NCBI GenBank assembly: GCA_963921825.1
Contig: OY997588.1
Coordinates: forward strand, 84,139,043-84,203,042
DNA: 64,000 bases
Direction of reading: 5' to 3'
From: Erodium maritimum
Taxonomy: Eukaryota > Streptophyta > Magnoliopsida > Geraniales > Geraniaceae
In this document: positions 33,264 to 45,699 of the stretch, one piece after another
Position numbering within the stretch: the stretch's first letter is position 1
Layout of the letters: each line of letters starts with the position of its first letter
The notes under the pieces: model-generated
Told to the model about the DNA's origin: nothing
What the model saw: the letters and a program-made list of their open reading frames with translations, nothing else
Databases searched by the model: none
Program-made: the position numbers and the translations under genes

Positions 33264-35419
33264 TGTTACGTTAACACGAAGAAAAACAAAAATTTAACAA
33301 ACTTTTTTCGGTAACCTATACGATTAACCTAGATCACATAATCATACAATTTCTAATCTATGCATTATTTAATAGAGATTACCTCATATTCGACTACTTT
33401 GGAATTATCTGATTCGAGACGGGGACCTTTGGTAGTATTGGTATAGGCTCCCAAGCGTTCGCCTTCTAACGATATCCACACGAGAAAGTTTGATCCACAA
33501 CTAGACCCGCTAATAGCCCTTGAACGAACACTCACAAGTCATCACTATGGTGGTCGAAAATTACAAGAGAGAAGCTCTCTTGTTGTGTTATATTTTGGCT
33601 AGCCCTATGCCCATATATTTATAGGTGTAGGTATTACTTAAATCTCAAATCAAGTAGGAATAGGAAATTTTGAACTACTCCAACTAGTTTTCCTTGTTTT
33701 CTAGATTTTCCAGAAATAATATTTCCTCTTTCAAACCAATTAAAACAATTAAAGGCTTGAAATTATATCAAATAATTGGGTTTGGCAGAATCCCCTATTG
33801 GCCCATAAGGGTGTTCAGCCAAGCCCTATTATTTTAATAAACCGTGGCTCTTTATTTGTTTATTTAAGGGTTTACTCCACGTCCTAACCTCGTACTACAC
33901 TTAATTGTCAAATCCGCACCCAAGCTTTGGAAAATTGTCAAATAGTAACGAATTTCAAAACTGAATTATTAAAAATCAAAAAGTACTGTTTAAATTGACT
34001 TTTTCCGTGAACAGTGAATCACGTGCTGCCCACGTGACTCATTTTATAATGGAGCTTGTGCGAGCTGAGGTCACGAAGAGATGAAATTCGAAGCTTGGAC
34101 ACAAAGAGATGAAGTTCGAAGAGCTGAGATGAAGAGATTAGGTCACAAAGAGATGAAGTTAGGCCAATTTAACATCCGTAGGAAGAACATATTTGAGGGT
34201 AAACTCGACTTTTCACTTGTCCAAGTTAACGTCCGTTTAAAATTAGAAACAATTGGCAATTTCAGTTAATTGACCGTTACTACATGACAATTTCAATTGT
34301 ACAGGGTTTGGATTTAACAATTTCTGAAAGTTTGGCGTTAGGACATGGAGTAACCCCTTTATTTAATTACTATACTTTATAATAATTAAATACCGATTTA
34401 ATTTTTCTTCGTAAGTGTTCAATTTTATTAAAGTGCTACATTATATCAAATATAATTTGTACGCTACTTTAATTAATTAAAACATTTCGTTCACTTTTTT
34501 GTGGACTTTCTTTATTGTCTCTGACTCTTTATGATTCTTATGTTCGTTGTTAGTGAAATGAAATGAGACGTTTCATCCACAAGTTATGGTGACGTATAGC
34601 AATGCCTATGACCACAAAGCCATACGAATTAATGACAATACATCGTCAAGTCCTGTTACCTCGTGTAGTCTTATCATATTGTCATTTAGCGATTGTCACA
34701 ACTGAATAAAGGCATAGAACTATCATCCTTTCTAATTAATTATTAACATGTTCTCTTGATTATGAGTGAGGAATGTAGGTGACTAATCACATGCACAATC
34801 ATGCTTCTATTAAAATCCTCCTACTCATCAAGAGCGGCCTTTTAATGAAATCTGACTTGTGTAACCACAAGCGACAAGTCCATATGACCATCACCCATAT
34901 GTCTCGCATGTGTGTATTCATATCCAAGCACAACCTTTATGGCTATCGGTTAGGATAAGTGTTCGGTTAGCTCAAAATATGAATCCACATCATGTAGATC
35001 ACATGGTGATGTCATAGTCATAGGACTAAGGACTACATGGGTAGTTAAGATGTACTCATGGCTTAGTTCTATGAAGTACTCTCAAGGTGGGTCGTCCAAA
35101 CGTCAAAATATTTTGCATTCGTGAATTTGACTCATACCCCTATATGCATGATCAGTAAAACGTGATCCTCTCGTTAAAAGTCACTTTAGATCTAACTATC
35201 GGACTAGTCAGTGGACGAATGAATGGATTAACTCTTTTACCTTATGAGGGTTATACTATTAGGGAAATGTTTCTTAATATCTCATAAAAGTAACTCATTC
35301 ATGGTTTTACTAATATTATAACTTAATGATAATTAAACGTTTGTCAACTTATTTGTTAACTCACAAAAACGTTTGTAACATGTCAATGTGGATTTGTCCT
35401 AGGGCACAAAACCCCAACA
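33264..35419 (-). repeat. 3' LTR of a degraded copia element, about 2.16 kb
   Basis: On the minus strand it opens TGTTGGGGTTTTGTGCCC, directly after a purine tract (CAAGTGGGAGTC, 35420-35431), and closes GTTAACGTAACA. The TG...CA ends and the adjacent tract identify a 3' LTR. No coding frame lies within. Confidence 0.7.
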
Positions 35420-36300
35420 GACTCCCACTTGAACTAGGACCAATATACATTACAAGTCAATGCTCGTTGTCCTAATACGACCCTCTTTCTTAGGCTGCGA
35501 AAAGCCTAAGTTCGAGTTCAATTACATTATATCTTGTGTCTACTTTATATAACTATACATGTTCTTCCAAACGATTTCTCAAATGGGATTGGACCTCCTA
35601 GTGAGCTCTTGCCTCTTTAGCTTGAGCTATTTCTCTATTTTTATCTCATAACAAGTTTACTATATCTGATATGTTGGGCACAAAGCCCAAATCGGTGATA
35701 AAGATCCTAGTCTAAATCAGCTTACTAGTTGCATCCCATGCAATTACATACCAAGTTCTGATTGTAGATTTTAGCAACATTGTCTCTCTTGGCTTCTTAA
35801 GCCTACTACAGTACTCTTATCAAACAAAGTACTCAATCATGCATTGATTCAATAATCGCCAAGTTGACTTAGAAGTGTGTAACTCCTTACAACCATCTTA
35901 TCTCCTCGACCTTCCTATAGAAAAACCATTATTCGTTGTTTTCACCAATCGAGAATGTTTTACTTATGGTATGGTGACTTTCACCATGGTCTGATTAGTA
36001 CCTAATCGTATCACTTTAGACATACGATGTATCGGGTTGAGTATCTGACATCATATGTGTGATTGATCTAATAACTAATGCATATCTCAATCATATTCAA
36101 ATGGTGTTACCGAGACAAATGTACAACTTATATTGTCAGCAACTCTACTTTAGAGTCTTACATACTTAACCTAATCTATATCTTATCAATACAAGTCTTC
36201 TCACTTGTGGTAACATTATTTTGGTCTATTCACATAGAATGATCTATCTATATACACCTTAACGTTTATTCATAAGCGATGATACCCAAGGTACCTTACA
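35420..36300 (-). mobile_element. Internal 3' non-coding part of the same copia element
   Basis: A continuous stretch upstream (minus strand) of the purine tract. It has no open frame and no clear domain, and fades out near 36300. No 5' LTR is seen to the right, so only the 3' end of this element survives. Confidence 0.45.
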
Positions 36301-36690
36301 TACACAGATAGAAAAGTGTTGTTTTTTTACACACACAAGTGCTGGTACCTTACATACACAAGTGTTGGTACCAACATGCAAAGTTGTAGTGGTATCGGAT
36401 ACCAACACTTTTCATGCACGAAAAAGGACACGTGTCAACATTGTATGGAAGACCCAGATTTACTGTATACTAACCCTACACAGTAAATCTAGGCCCTTGG
36501 GTCGTGGAAATAAAAGACCTAGATTTAAACAAAAATCATTAATGACAACATCATTAATTCATATCTTTGTAGTTAATTTTATAATCAATCCCCCACCCCG
36601 TGAATTTTGTAGGCTGTCGGCTCTACTAAATCAATGGTCTAAATATAGTTCGTTGTTTGTATCGTAATATAGGTTTAGACCCAAAAGTCG
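36300..36690. other. Unassigned DNA with short inverted repeat and G-box
   Basis: AAGTGTTGGTACC and its inverse GGTATCGGATACCAACACTT lie around 36360-36412. The palindrome GACACGTGTC (a G-box) is at about 36427-36436. No gene is recognised nearby. Confidence 0.4.
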
Positions 36691-36712
36691 TTATATATAT
36701 ATATATATATAT
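36691..36712. repeat. (TA)n microsatellite
   Basis: About eleven TA units. Confidence 0.9.
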
Positions 36713-38090
36713 TAGAAAATAGAAACATAGTATTAATATAAATATAAATAGTCGAGGACTACATTGACCCCATAACATAAGGTACATGGAAAAACCGAAA
36801 ATGCATAATTAAGAACATAATAAATTAGAACGAAAACCCGTAGCAGACTAGGTGTCAATAAAAACCCAAAAAGTCTTCTGTTGGACGAAAAATTTCAGGT
36901 GAGTGAAGACCACTCTGGGAGTATTCGACAAAAGATCGAGTATGAGGCTTGGCTTGCTTGTCCTGATAAAACTTGGTAAGGTGCAACTTGACCCATGATC
37001 ATCCATTATTCGTACATTACCAGGTGAATAACGACCACTCCAAGGATATTCGATGGAAGACATAGTGGGAGCCTTGATTGACCCTTCCCTGTTGAACTGA
37101 TTGGGTACATATCGACTATTCTCTCTATTTGATTACCAGCTCCTAGCGTCCTCCCTCTAATAGTTATGCGGCCTCGTCAATTAAGAGATTGTTGGAAACC
37201 ATCCGACGTGTTAGGAGTTGACATGATACCTTGTTGACTGGCTCCACCCTAGGCTGGCCGACTAGGAGCTATCCACCTAGTCATTTGCCTCTAATTCTTT
37301 CATTCGGATAGGGGAGGGTGCTTCCCGCCCCTCGCCTGTTGTACTTTTTCCCATAAACTCAACGATCGAACTGCTTTGTAGATATGTGGGCTGAGAAGTG
37401 ATGGTTCCGGCTCCAACCTTTTCGTTGCAAAGCGTGCCTGTAAACACATATCTTTATCGATAACTTCGAGTATTTTGTCCCTATGCAATAAGAGTCGATG
37501 CCTAGTCTACACAGATTTAGCATTGTGCTTCCTTATAATCGACGCATATCGAGGTATATACCCACCAGGGTACCAGGAATTCGTACGACCACGACATTAA
37601 AAATCCTCCTCCTAACGTTGCGACGGATGGAAAGCCACATGTCAGACGCACAATCCCCAAAGTACTGAACCATGATTGTCGCCGCCCCTCTCTAGGTCTG
37701 AACGCTTGTGCTACCTCCATGATCCCACTTCCGATTGTTATCAAAATTGTCACCGTACCCCAAAAAATACACCCTTTGCGCCCTTGGTCGTAGAAGGTGA
37801 TGAGCATAAATTTTTCCTATCTAATTTGACCTATTTCTCCTATATTTTTATCTTGTTTGTGCCTCGTTTTTATAATTTTAGTATTTTTTAGTAACTTCTG
37901 AAACCTTGTTCTTGGTCGATATTTTTCAAATGTTCCAAATGTTCCAAATATATTCATAATTGGTCTCATTCTGTAGGCCGAGAAAAATTAAAGTTATTAA
38001 CGTAAGAATGAGGCCGATCAGAGGTCTAACAGAGTGTATACAAACGAATGAAGTTTAAAGTTTAAAGGTAGGGGAAAAGTTAGATGGTCA
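36713..38090 (-). other. Unassigned, possibly an old LINE ORF1
   Basis: Only short frames. Minus-strand phrases such as VVRIPGTLVGIY (near 37570) faintly resemble LINE ORF1 proteins, but the match is too weak to call. Confidence 0.2.
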
Positions 38091-40136
38091 GATTTGGTAG
38101 GGTGCATTATCATTTCTTACAATGCACTTTGTGCCTTTGAAGCCGTTGGATCAGCTAATCACGCAACAAACTCATCCAAGTCGCCCGTCCTTCATGCTTT
38201 GACCGCTCCTCTAACCGTGCGATTAGTTGACCGCTACATCCACAACTCACAGAGCTGGCTGTGGCGTTCGTCTTTTGAGCATGCCCGCACCGAAACGTGA
38301 CTGTCAACGGCAGCATCATCCTTATCCCTATAGCTTTTTCACATTAACCCATCTATATATACATATGTGCATCAGTTTTGTGAGCAATTTTTTACACGAA
38401 ACAGAATTTTTACAAGGAACAAATTAATTTTATATTTATTTTTTGTTGTTCTTTATTTTTTTCTCAAGATCCTTGCGTGTTTTTCATATTGGAGTAATTT
38501 TCTACCATCTATGGCCCTAGTTTTGATGGTCCAAGGAGGATTCAAGCATCCATGAGCCTCCCACCATCTCCAACTTCTCTATATTCATGCGTTGAAGCTT
38601 TGGAGAGTTGGAGATGGTGTATTTGCAAGCCAGAGGATTTTTTGATTGAGTTTCTCAACCCAATCCCGGTTCCAATCTCTACTCTTCTATAGTTTTGTTG
38701 TAAAGTTCAGTTTTTTATATGCTTGGGTAGGATTTTGAAATCCATAACCTTGGATTTCAATCATTGGTCATGAGTATTGTGTAAATGATGATTTCCTTTA
38801 AGTTGATGCATGATTTTGTTGTTAATTTGATGTTAGTGATGTGTATGGCATGATTTGGGTTTGTTGAGCTAAATAAGCATCCACTTGCTTGTATGGGTAC
38901 TAATTTATATTTAAGCTACTCGATATTTATGCATGATTTCCGTGCTTTGTGTTCGATTTGTCATGTTTTTGAACCTGATTTCATGTACTAGCTATTTCAT
39001 CTCTTGGGTGTATATCAAGTTCTACGCTAGAGTTGGTAAAAAATGCAAACTCTTTAGCCATTTAGTAACCTTATTTAGGATTTCCAAACTTTCACATGTC
39101 TTGATTTCTTATTAGCGAGATAGAAATATGATAGGATGTGTTTTTTTATTCTCTTGTGTGTTTCAAGCCTACCAAACGAGTTGAGGATTTCCCCATGATT
39201 GTTGTGTGTGTTATGTAGATCGATATTTGGAGCGATCCATGATTCGATCTAGTGTGAGACGAGATTTCACTCATATAGAATTTACTTACACTTGTGTATT
39301 ACCAGAATGTCGTGATTCGATGTTCTACGTAGTTCTACTTGATTACTAAGCTCATCTTGATCGATTGTGTTTGGTTTTCAAGAAGTGAACTAGGCGTACC
39401 TAAGTAGATTCGCAAATTTATTTAGGGTCCACTCAGGCTTGTGTATCACCAAAGTATCGTGATTCGATACTCTATTTAGTTCTACTTGATTTTTGGTGTT
39501 CATCTTTATTGTTAACATTCAGGAATTAGGAAATGAACTAGGCGTACTTGAGTAGTTTCACCAAGTGGTGTAGTTATCTCTACTTGTGGTAGTTGGTAGC
39601 GCGAATGACACATATTCATTATTGTCATTTCTTGTTCGAGGATTGATCGAGATTTTCTCAAGATCATAGAACTACACCCTTTTATTATTGCTTTCCGATG
39701 ATTGGGTGTTCGCATATCGGTCCGGAAAATGGTCTTGTGCCCTATCTCCGTGACTAGTATGTGGTTGATTTCTTGACATAGCATACACAAGAACTTAAGT
39801 GTTCTAAGACCATAAGGAGAACATTATTGTTTTTACTCATCGTTAACCAAACAATGCATTAATTGGAAATCGTGTTCACTTGTACCCGTGACCGACTCTT
39901 TGTGTAAATCAAATACTATGTGTCTTAGGTGCTAGCGTGTATATAGATTTAATTGTCTTGACTTAAACAAACTTTTACTTTTCCGCCCTTTATTTTCCCT
40001 TTCGGGGATGTGGAAGTGACAACCCGCGTCCCTAGGTTTTAGCAAAATACTAGTGACACCTCTACTCCCTGTGGGTTCGACCGGTACTTAACCACCTTTA
40101 TATTTCTTGATGATCGTGCCCCGATGCACGTTAAAA
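38091..40136. other. Unassigned T-rich DNA, possibly an old LTR-retrotransposon leader
   Basis: No credible gene. ACTCCCTGTGGGTTCGACC near 40061 resembles the leader text of some Ty3/gypsy (Athila-type) elements, so an old non-coding piece of one is possible. An imperfect duplication lies within (separate entry). Confidence 0.3.
39268..39570. repeat. Imperfect tandem duplication of about 150 bp
   Basis: Two units share CTTGTGTAT(T/C)ACCA, GTCGTGATTCGATGTTCTA (variant ATCGTGATTCGATACTCTA), GTTCTACTTGATT and GAACTAGGCGTAC in the same order. Confidence 0.75.
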
Positions 40137-40687
40137 GATGGATTTGGCACATAGTCATCTCCATTCATTAGATGGGCTGTATCTTAAGGCTTTGATGCTT
40201 GTTGGGGAACGTTGTCCTCTATCTCGCGTGCGTCGTCGTTTGTCCTGCGCGAAGATACCAATAGCTCGATCTAGCCTCGAGACATATGATCATCGCCACT
40301 ATAGAGGAGTTCATCAGTCGACCCGTGGTGGCTCGACATATCCTTAGCGATTTCCGAGAATCTTGCAGCGACGAGGAGACAATAGGAAATCGATGACTTA
40401 CCACCACACAAGAGAAGATTTGAGTTCAACAACCATCCTCCCTTGAGGTTGGATCCCACTTCCACTGTCGACGATAAAATCCATCCTAACCGCCATCGAG
40501 ATTTTTAGAGAGGAAGTTGCTTCGAGTACAAGCCACTCTCTTTGGGTCTTCTCCTTTGGCCACGAATGTACAACCCAATTGCAACAAGGGACATAGCAGA
40601 CGCTTGGAACACAATTGGGACCGTTAGAATAGAGAGAGTCGGGGAGGGAGATTGATTACAGATGGTAGTTATGAAACACCAATAATT
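40137..40687. other. Unassigned intergenic DNA
   Basis: Mixed composition with only short frames. Nothing recognised. Confidence 0.4.
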
Positions 40688-40696
40688 TTCTTTAAA

Positions 40697-41124
40697 GGGT
40701 AAACTACAAATACATACCCCAAACTTGTTACGATTAACTGATACCTACCCTCATGTTTTTTTGTAACCGATACATACTCAAATGTTTAGTTTTTTAACAG
40801 ATAGCCCAAGCAGACAGGTAAAATGACGAAAATGCCCTGAAGTGATTTTTTAAATAATTTTTTTAAATTAAAACTAAAGTGATTTTTTAAATAAAACTGA
40901 AGTGATTTAATAATTACATATATATACCTAACAAAAGTGATTTTTAAATTTTTTTTTAAAAGTAATTACTGAAATGTAGTTGAGGGCATTTTCGTCATTT
41001 TACCTGTCTGCTTGGGCTATCTGTTAAAAAACTAAACATTTGAGTATGTATCGGTTACAAAAAAACATGAGGGTAGGTATCAGTTAATCGTGACAAGTTT
41101 GGGATAGGTATTTTTAATTTACCC
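40697..41124. mobile_element. Mutator-type foldback MITE 3, 428 bp
   Basis: Arms of about 165 bp: left GGGTAAACTACAAATACATA, right reversed GGGTAAATTAAAAATACCTA; both contain ACGAAAATGCCCT or its close match. The perfect 9-bp duplication TTCTTTAAA flanks it (40688-40696, 41125-41133). The AT-rich core repeats AAGTGATTTTT. Confidence 0.93.
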
Positions 41125-41133
41125 TTCTTTAAA

Positions 41134-41898
41134 AGGGAACAAGAATAGTTGGTGGGTCTACACTCATCTCTCTACCCTCGTGGGCTGAGGCTGGAGATTC
41201 GTGGTGTTGGGTTGTGGGTGTCGTTCATTCTTATATCTGCATTTATTTTTAATTTAGTGACCTCGGGGCCGGACCACTCGAAAGAAACGTCGTTATCGAG
41301 GGTAATTTTCTGCTGTCGAGAACAATGTAATCTTTCTCGCCATAAACATGATCAAAATTCATAACGAATAACAATAAATTGGGAGAAATAATACAAACAG
41401 TTGGAGGAGAAGTTATGTGAATTTAGAGAAGAGAGGTGAGATTTAAATAGTGAAATTTAGGTACGAGGAAAAATCTGATCGTCACCACGTGGCGCCACGC
41501 GGCTTCACCCTAACGATCGACGCGATTTCAATTTGGTTAGTAGTTCCAAGTTTCTATCGATCAGTTATTCAAACGACACTAATGTTATCACCGAATGAAA
41601 TCGTTGTATAAAACGTCGTGTTTGCGGCGTTTACAAAACGCCAGTGATAAAACGCCGACTATGAAAGGTTAAAAACATATGTGTGGTTAATAGTAAACGA
41701 CGGTTAAATTAAATCCATGAACGAAGCTAAAGCTAGAAGGTTAGGGTACGATTGAATCACAAATTGGCTCGCTCCCAATGGTTTTGTTCCGTCGGGGCAG
41801 AGAGGAGGGTTCAGCTGTATCGGCAGCATGCCCCAGCTGAGGAAGATTCACTGATCTCCTTCTCCATCGGCCTCGGTGCCTCTCTTCTCCTCTTACCG
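41134..41898 (+). promoter_or_regulatory. Upstream region of the P-class PPR gene
   Basis: About 765 bp. AT-rich, with no certain TATA box. The PPR frame is open back to 41752 (without an ATG), so an earlier exon cannot be excluded. Confidence 0.35.
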
Positions 41899-44037
41899 AT
41901 GAGGATGAAGATGAACATCAACATCAATATGGCGGCCCGTCGATACAGTGCCCAAGCTTCCATGGATTCTCTATTGGAAGACAAAGGTACTGTCTTTCTT
42001 CACGCCCAATCTCAATCTTCGCTGAGACCCAATCATTATTCGAACCCTTTAAATCACCGCCCACAATCGTTGCCGGAGATTCTCTCTGTTTTCTCTGCAA
42101 TGGTTAGATCTCATCGGCTGCCTCCGGTTTTTGAGTTCTGTAAGCTCCTCACTTCTCTGGGCAGAATGGGACATCACGGCGAGGTTCTTTGTCTTTTCAG
42201 AGAAATGGGTACGCGTCCTGTTCCTCTTAATCTCTTTACCCTCAATGTTTTCATTAACTCTTGTTGTCGCTTGAACTTGAACCATGGAGTTGGTGTGGGC
42301 TATGGGTTCTCTCTGGTAGGAACCATTATTAAGAATGGGTTTCTGCCTGATACTGTAACTTTTACTCAGCTGATTAAGGGGCTGTTCTCGGAGGGCCGGG
42401 CTGTTGACGCCCTTAGATTGTTTTGCAAGATGAGTAAATATTGTACACCTGATCAATACACTTATGGCACTGTCATTGATGGGTTATGCAAGGCCGGGAA
42501 GGTGGGTTTGGCTATCCGGTTTCTCTGTGATGTGAAAAGATTGAATTTTGTACCAAATACGCAGATATATAATGCAATCATAGATGGCCTTTGCAAGAGT
42601 GGGAAGGTCGATGAGGCGTTCAGTTTCATTGGAGAAATGATGAAGGTTGGAGCTGTGCTGAATGTTATCACCTTTAGTACTCTGATTCAGGGTCTGTTTT
42701 TGGAGGGTGAAGCTAATGCCGCCCTCAAGTTGTTTCACAGGCTACCTGTCCGACCTAATGTAGTCACTTACGGAATTGTTATAGATGGTTTGTGCAAGAT
42801 GGGAGATGTGGGTACGGCTATTGACTTACTCAGAGAGATGAAAAGCAGAAGCTATCATCCAAATACAGAGATATATAGTGCAATCGTTGATGCTCTTTGC
42901 AAGAGTGGAAGGGTTGATGAGGCTTTCAGTCTGGTAGGCCAAATGCATAAAAGCGACGTTTCACCAAGTGTTATTACGTTTAACTCTCTGATTAAGAGTC
43001 TCTTTTCTGAGGGTAGAACTGAAGCTGCCCTCAGATTGTTTCACAACTTAACTACAGCTGAGGAAAATTGCAGACCAAATGTATTCACTTATGAAACTGT
43101 CATTGATGGGTTATGCAGGACAGGAAATGTAGGTATGGCTATTAGGTCTCTTGGTGTCTTGAAAAGATCAAGTTCCGTTCCAAACATAGAGATATATAAT
43201 GCAATCGTACATGCTCTTTCCAAGGACGGAAGGGTTGGTGTTGCTTCTAGTTATGTAGGTGAAATGGTTAAGAATGGTATTATGCCAAATGTTGTTACCT
43301 TTAACACTTTAAGTAGAGGTCTCTTTTTAAAGGGTGAAGCTATTGCTGCACTCAAATTGTGTCGCAAATTATTTGAAGTAGTAAATGATTGCCAACCTGA
43401 TCAAGTCACTTATGAAATAGTAATAGAAGTTTTGAGCAAGATGGGGAAACCGGGTATGGCTATTGAGTTTCTCAAAGATATGAAAAGTTCAAGCCGACTC
43501 CCAGGCACAACGACGTATAATGACATCATTGACGGTCTTTGCCAGAATGGAAGGGTTGATGAGGCCTTCAGTCTCATAGGTCAAATGGAAAAGTGTGGTG
43601 TTGTGCCAAATGTTGTTACCTTTAGCTCCCTGGTTAAGGGCCTGTTTTTGGAGGGTGAGGTTTTAGCGGGGTTCAAATTGTTTCACAAGCTAGTTAAAGT
43701 TTGGGAAGATGTCCAACCTGATCTAATAACTTATGGAATTGTAATTGATGGGCTATGCAAGATGGGAAAAGTGGACCTTGCTATTGCAGTTTTCAGGCAT
43801 ATGGAAAGAGGAAGTTTTCTCTTGGACACAAGGATATATTCTGCAATCATGGGAAGTTTTTGCAAGGATAGACGGGTAGATGAAGCATTCAGCTTATTAG
43901 GAGATATGGTTAAGAAAGGTATTGTGCCAGATGTGTTAACATATAAGATATTGATGAATGGACTCTACACAAATGGGAGGCTAAAAGATGCTTCAAAATT
44001 CTTCAGTCTCTTCTCCACCGAAGGGTGTCCAGCCTAA
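41899..44037 (+). CDS. Pentatricopeptide repeat protein, P class, restorer-like
   Basis: An intronless gene for about 712 residues from the first in-frame ATG (41899); the frame extends upstream to 41752 but begins with TTG. The N-terminus (MAARRYSAQASMD, ATG at 41929) is basic and serine-rich, fitting a mitochondrial presequence. From about residue 70 on there are some 17 P-type PPR motifs of 35 residues with alternating phrases such as TYGTVIDGLCKAGKVGLAIR, IYNAIIDGLCKSGKVDEAFS and VVTFSSLVKGLFLEGEVLA. Such near-regular arrays are typical of Rf-like proteins that bind organelle RNA to alter its processing or translation. It has no E or DYW tail. The array is complete and ends with a short tail. 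Function as a fertility restorer is not shown. Confidence 0.92.
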   Translation: MRMKMNININMAARRYSAQASMDSLLEDKGTVFLHAQSQSSLRPNHYSNPLNHRPQSLPEILSVFSAMVRSHRLPPVFEFCKLLTSLGRMGHHGEVLCLFREMGTRPVPLNLFTLNVFINSCCRLNLNHGVGVGYGFSLVGTIIKNGFLPDTVTFTQLIKGLFSEGRAVDALRLFCKMSKYCTPDQYTYGTVIDGLCKAGKVGLAIRFLCDVKRLNFVPNTQIYNAIIDGLCKSGKVDEAFSFIGEMMKVGAVLNVITFSTLIQGLFLEGEANAALKLFHRLPVRPNVVTYGIVIDGLCKMGDVGTAIDLLREMKSRSYHPNTEIYSAIVDALCKSGRVDEAFSLVGQMHKSDVSPSVITFNSLIKSLFSEGRTEAALRLFHNLTTAEENCRPNVFTYETVIDGLCRTGNVGMAIRSLGVLKRSSSVPNIEIYNAIVHALSKDGRVGVASSYVGEMVKNGIMPNVVTFNTLSRGLFLKGEAIAALKLCRKLFEVVNDCQPDQVTYEIVIEVLSKMGKPGMAIEFLKDMKSSSRLPGTTTYNDIIDGLCQNGRVDEAFSLIGQMEKCGVVPNVVTFSSLVKGLFLEGEVLAGFKLFHKLVKVWEDVQPDLITYGIVIDGLCKMGKVDLAIAVFRHMERGSFLLDTRIYSAIMGSFCKDRRVDEAFSLLGDMVKKGIVPDVLTYKILMNGLYTNGRLKDASKFFSLFSTEGCPA

Positions 44038-45699
44038 TGTTTTATTGCATATAACGTGATGATACACGGCCTACGCACTTCGGAATTTCTAGAATAATGC
44101 TAAGGAGGCACCGCTGAAGATGGTGGAAATGATTGGAGCCTGACCTAAGGAGAGGACTTGTACTATAAATGCACACTGCATTTCAAGATGGAAGAGGAGA
44201 TGTGAGGCAATGGTACTACTACAAAAGATGGCTGAGAGGAGTTGCACATGTGCCATAACCTAGGTGGTGGTTATGCTTACAGCAGATAAACAAAATCATG
44301 AAACCCATTGATTCAAAACCTAGTCAGCCTCTTCAACAAAATGCATGTATATGCATTGTGTGTGCAACCATGTCTAATTTTTTTGGTGCCCAGGTGGACA
44401 GATCCTAAGCAGAGTAAGTGCTTATGTGTATCCTTTCATTGGATGATTGTGAAATGTTAGTCTTGACTAGGTCATTGATGTCTTTGTCTCTGTGAAACAG
44501 GTTTCAATGGACCAAAGCGAAACCTACATGAATTGCCCTCATCAAGCTGTTTCTTGATTGGGAGGAATCTTGGTTCTATGAGAGCAGTATATGCAGAACA
44601 ATACTAGCAGGTTTGACACTGCAAACCTTTTCCAATGATATAAGGATTTAGACATTTTTTTCTCTTCCAGATTGGTAAGCATACCCTGATTTGGGGCAGG
44701 TTTTTGTTTAGTGACTATGGCAGCAGAAAAATATGTTGCTGTCATTGATGATTTTAGTCTATTGGTTTCGTCTTACATTGTACAGGAAAGTCAATAAAGA
44801 TTTTGAATGAAAGGAACACACTCTGTCATTGCTAATGTCTTGACCAAGTTGAATATAGAATATAGTAGCAGCTTGTTGTGTGTATGGCACTGTGAAGTCT
44901 GAAGAATGCCATTTTCTTTTTCTTGCTGTTATATAAATGTTAAGTTGTGAGCTAAAGGCAATATGTTCCATTTCTACAAAATGTTGTTGGAGGATAGTTT
45001 ATAGGATTGATTTGATAGCAATACCATTGGGATTTTAAGTCCATACTTACAAGTTACAACTTGTTGTTTTCATCTAGCTTCCGGACTCTTTTTTCTTCTT
45101 CATGTTATTGATTTTAGATGATTAACAAGTACAATTCTCTGCATTATGCACTCCACACAGCAACTACTGTTTAGCTGTCCATATAGCGTCCAACAATCGT
45201 TTCAAGTTCAACCAAACTAGGTAACAAGTTGGAGGATACAAATATTCTTCTTTCATTTCCACCTATAGAAAAAGCATATAAATCTAAGTTCAGTTATCAG
45301 TTTTCCTTTTATCTTTATTTTCCAATTTCATTACAATTCTTCTTTCTACTTCAACTCATTTTTTCTCTGCACCAAAACAGCTGATACTAGTTTTCTCCTC
45401 CAATTTTGACATGAGCTCCAAAATCTTGCAACCTCTTCTGCACATACCATAAAATCTAGAAATCAACCCCACTGTTAATTAAATTCCGAGGACAATGCAC
45501 AAACTTGTATAGTTATAAAATGATAGTTTTGGTAAACAGCAACAAAAATATAACAAGTCTTTCTTGAGCATTTATTTCCAATATCTATAATTCTTAATAC
45601 CTATGGCTTGTCTGAAATTCAAGCCAGTAAAGAGGTGAAGAAAAATTGTATAACTAGAAGAATTAATCAAGGCATGTGCTAAGAAGCTATCTCTTCTTA
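44038..45699 (+). other. 3' flank of the P-class PPR gene and intergenic DNA
   Basis: AT-rich. Parts near 44040-45000 could be a long 3' untranslated region. No second gene, repeat or element is recognised. Confidence 0.4.

Noticed and set aside
38091-38300. Frame of 68 codons as a possible small gene
   Set aside because: No start context, domain or neighbouring signal; ordinary for random AT-rich sequence.
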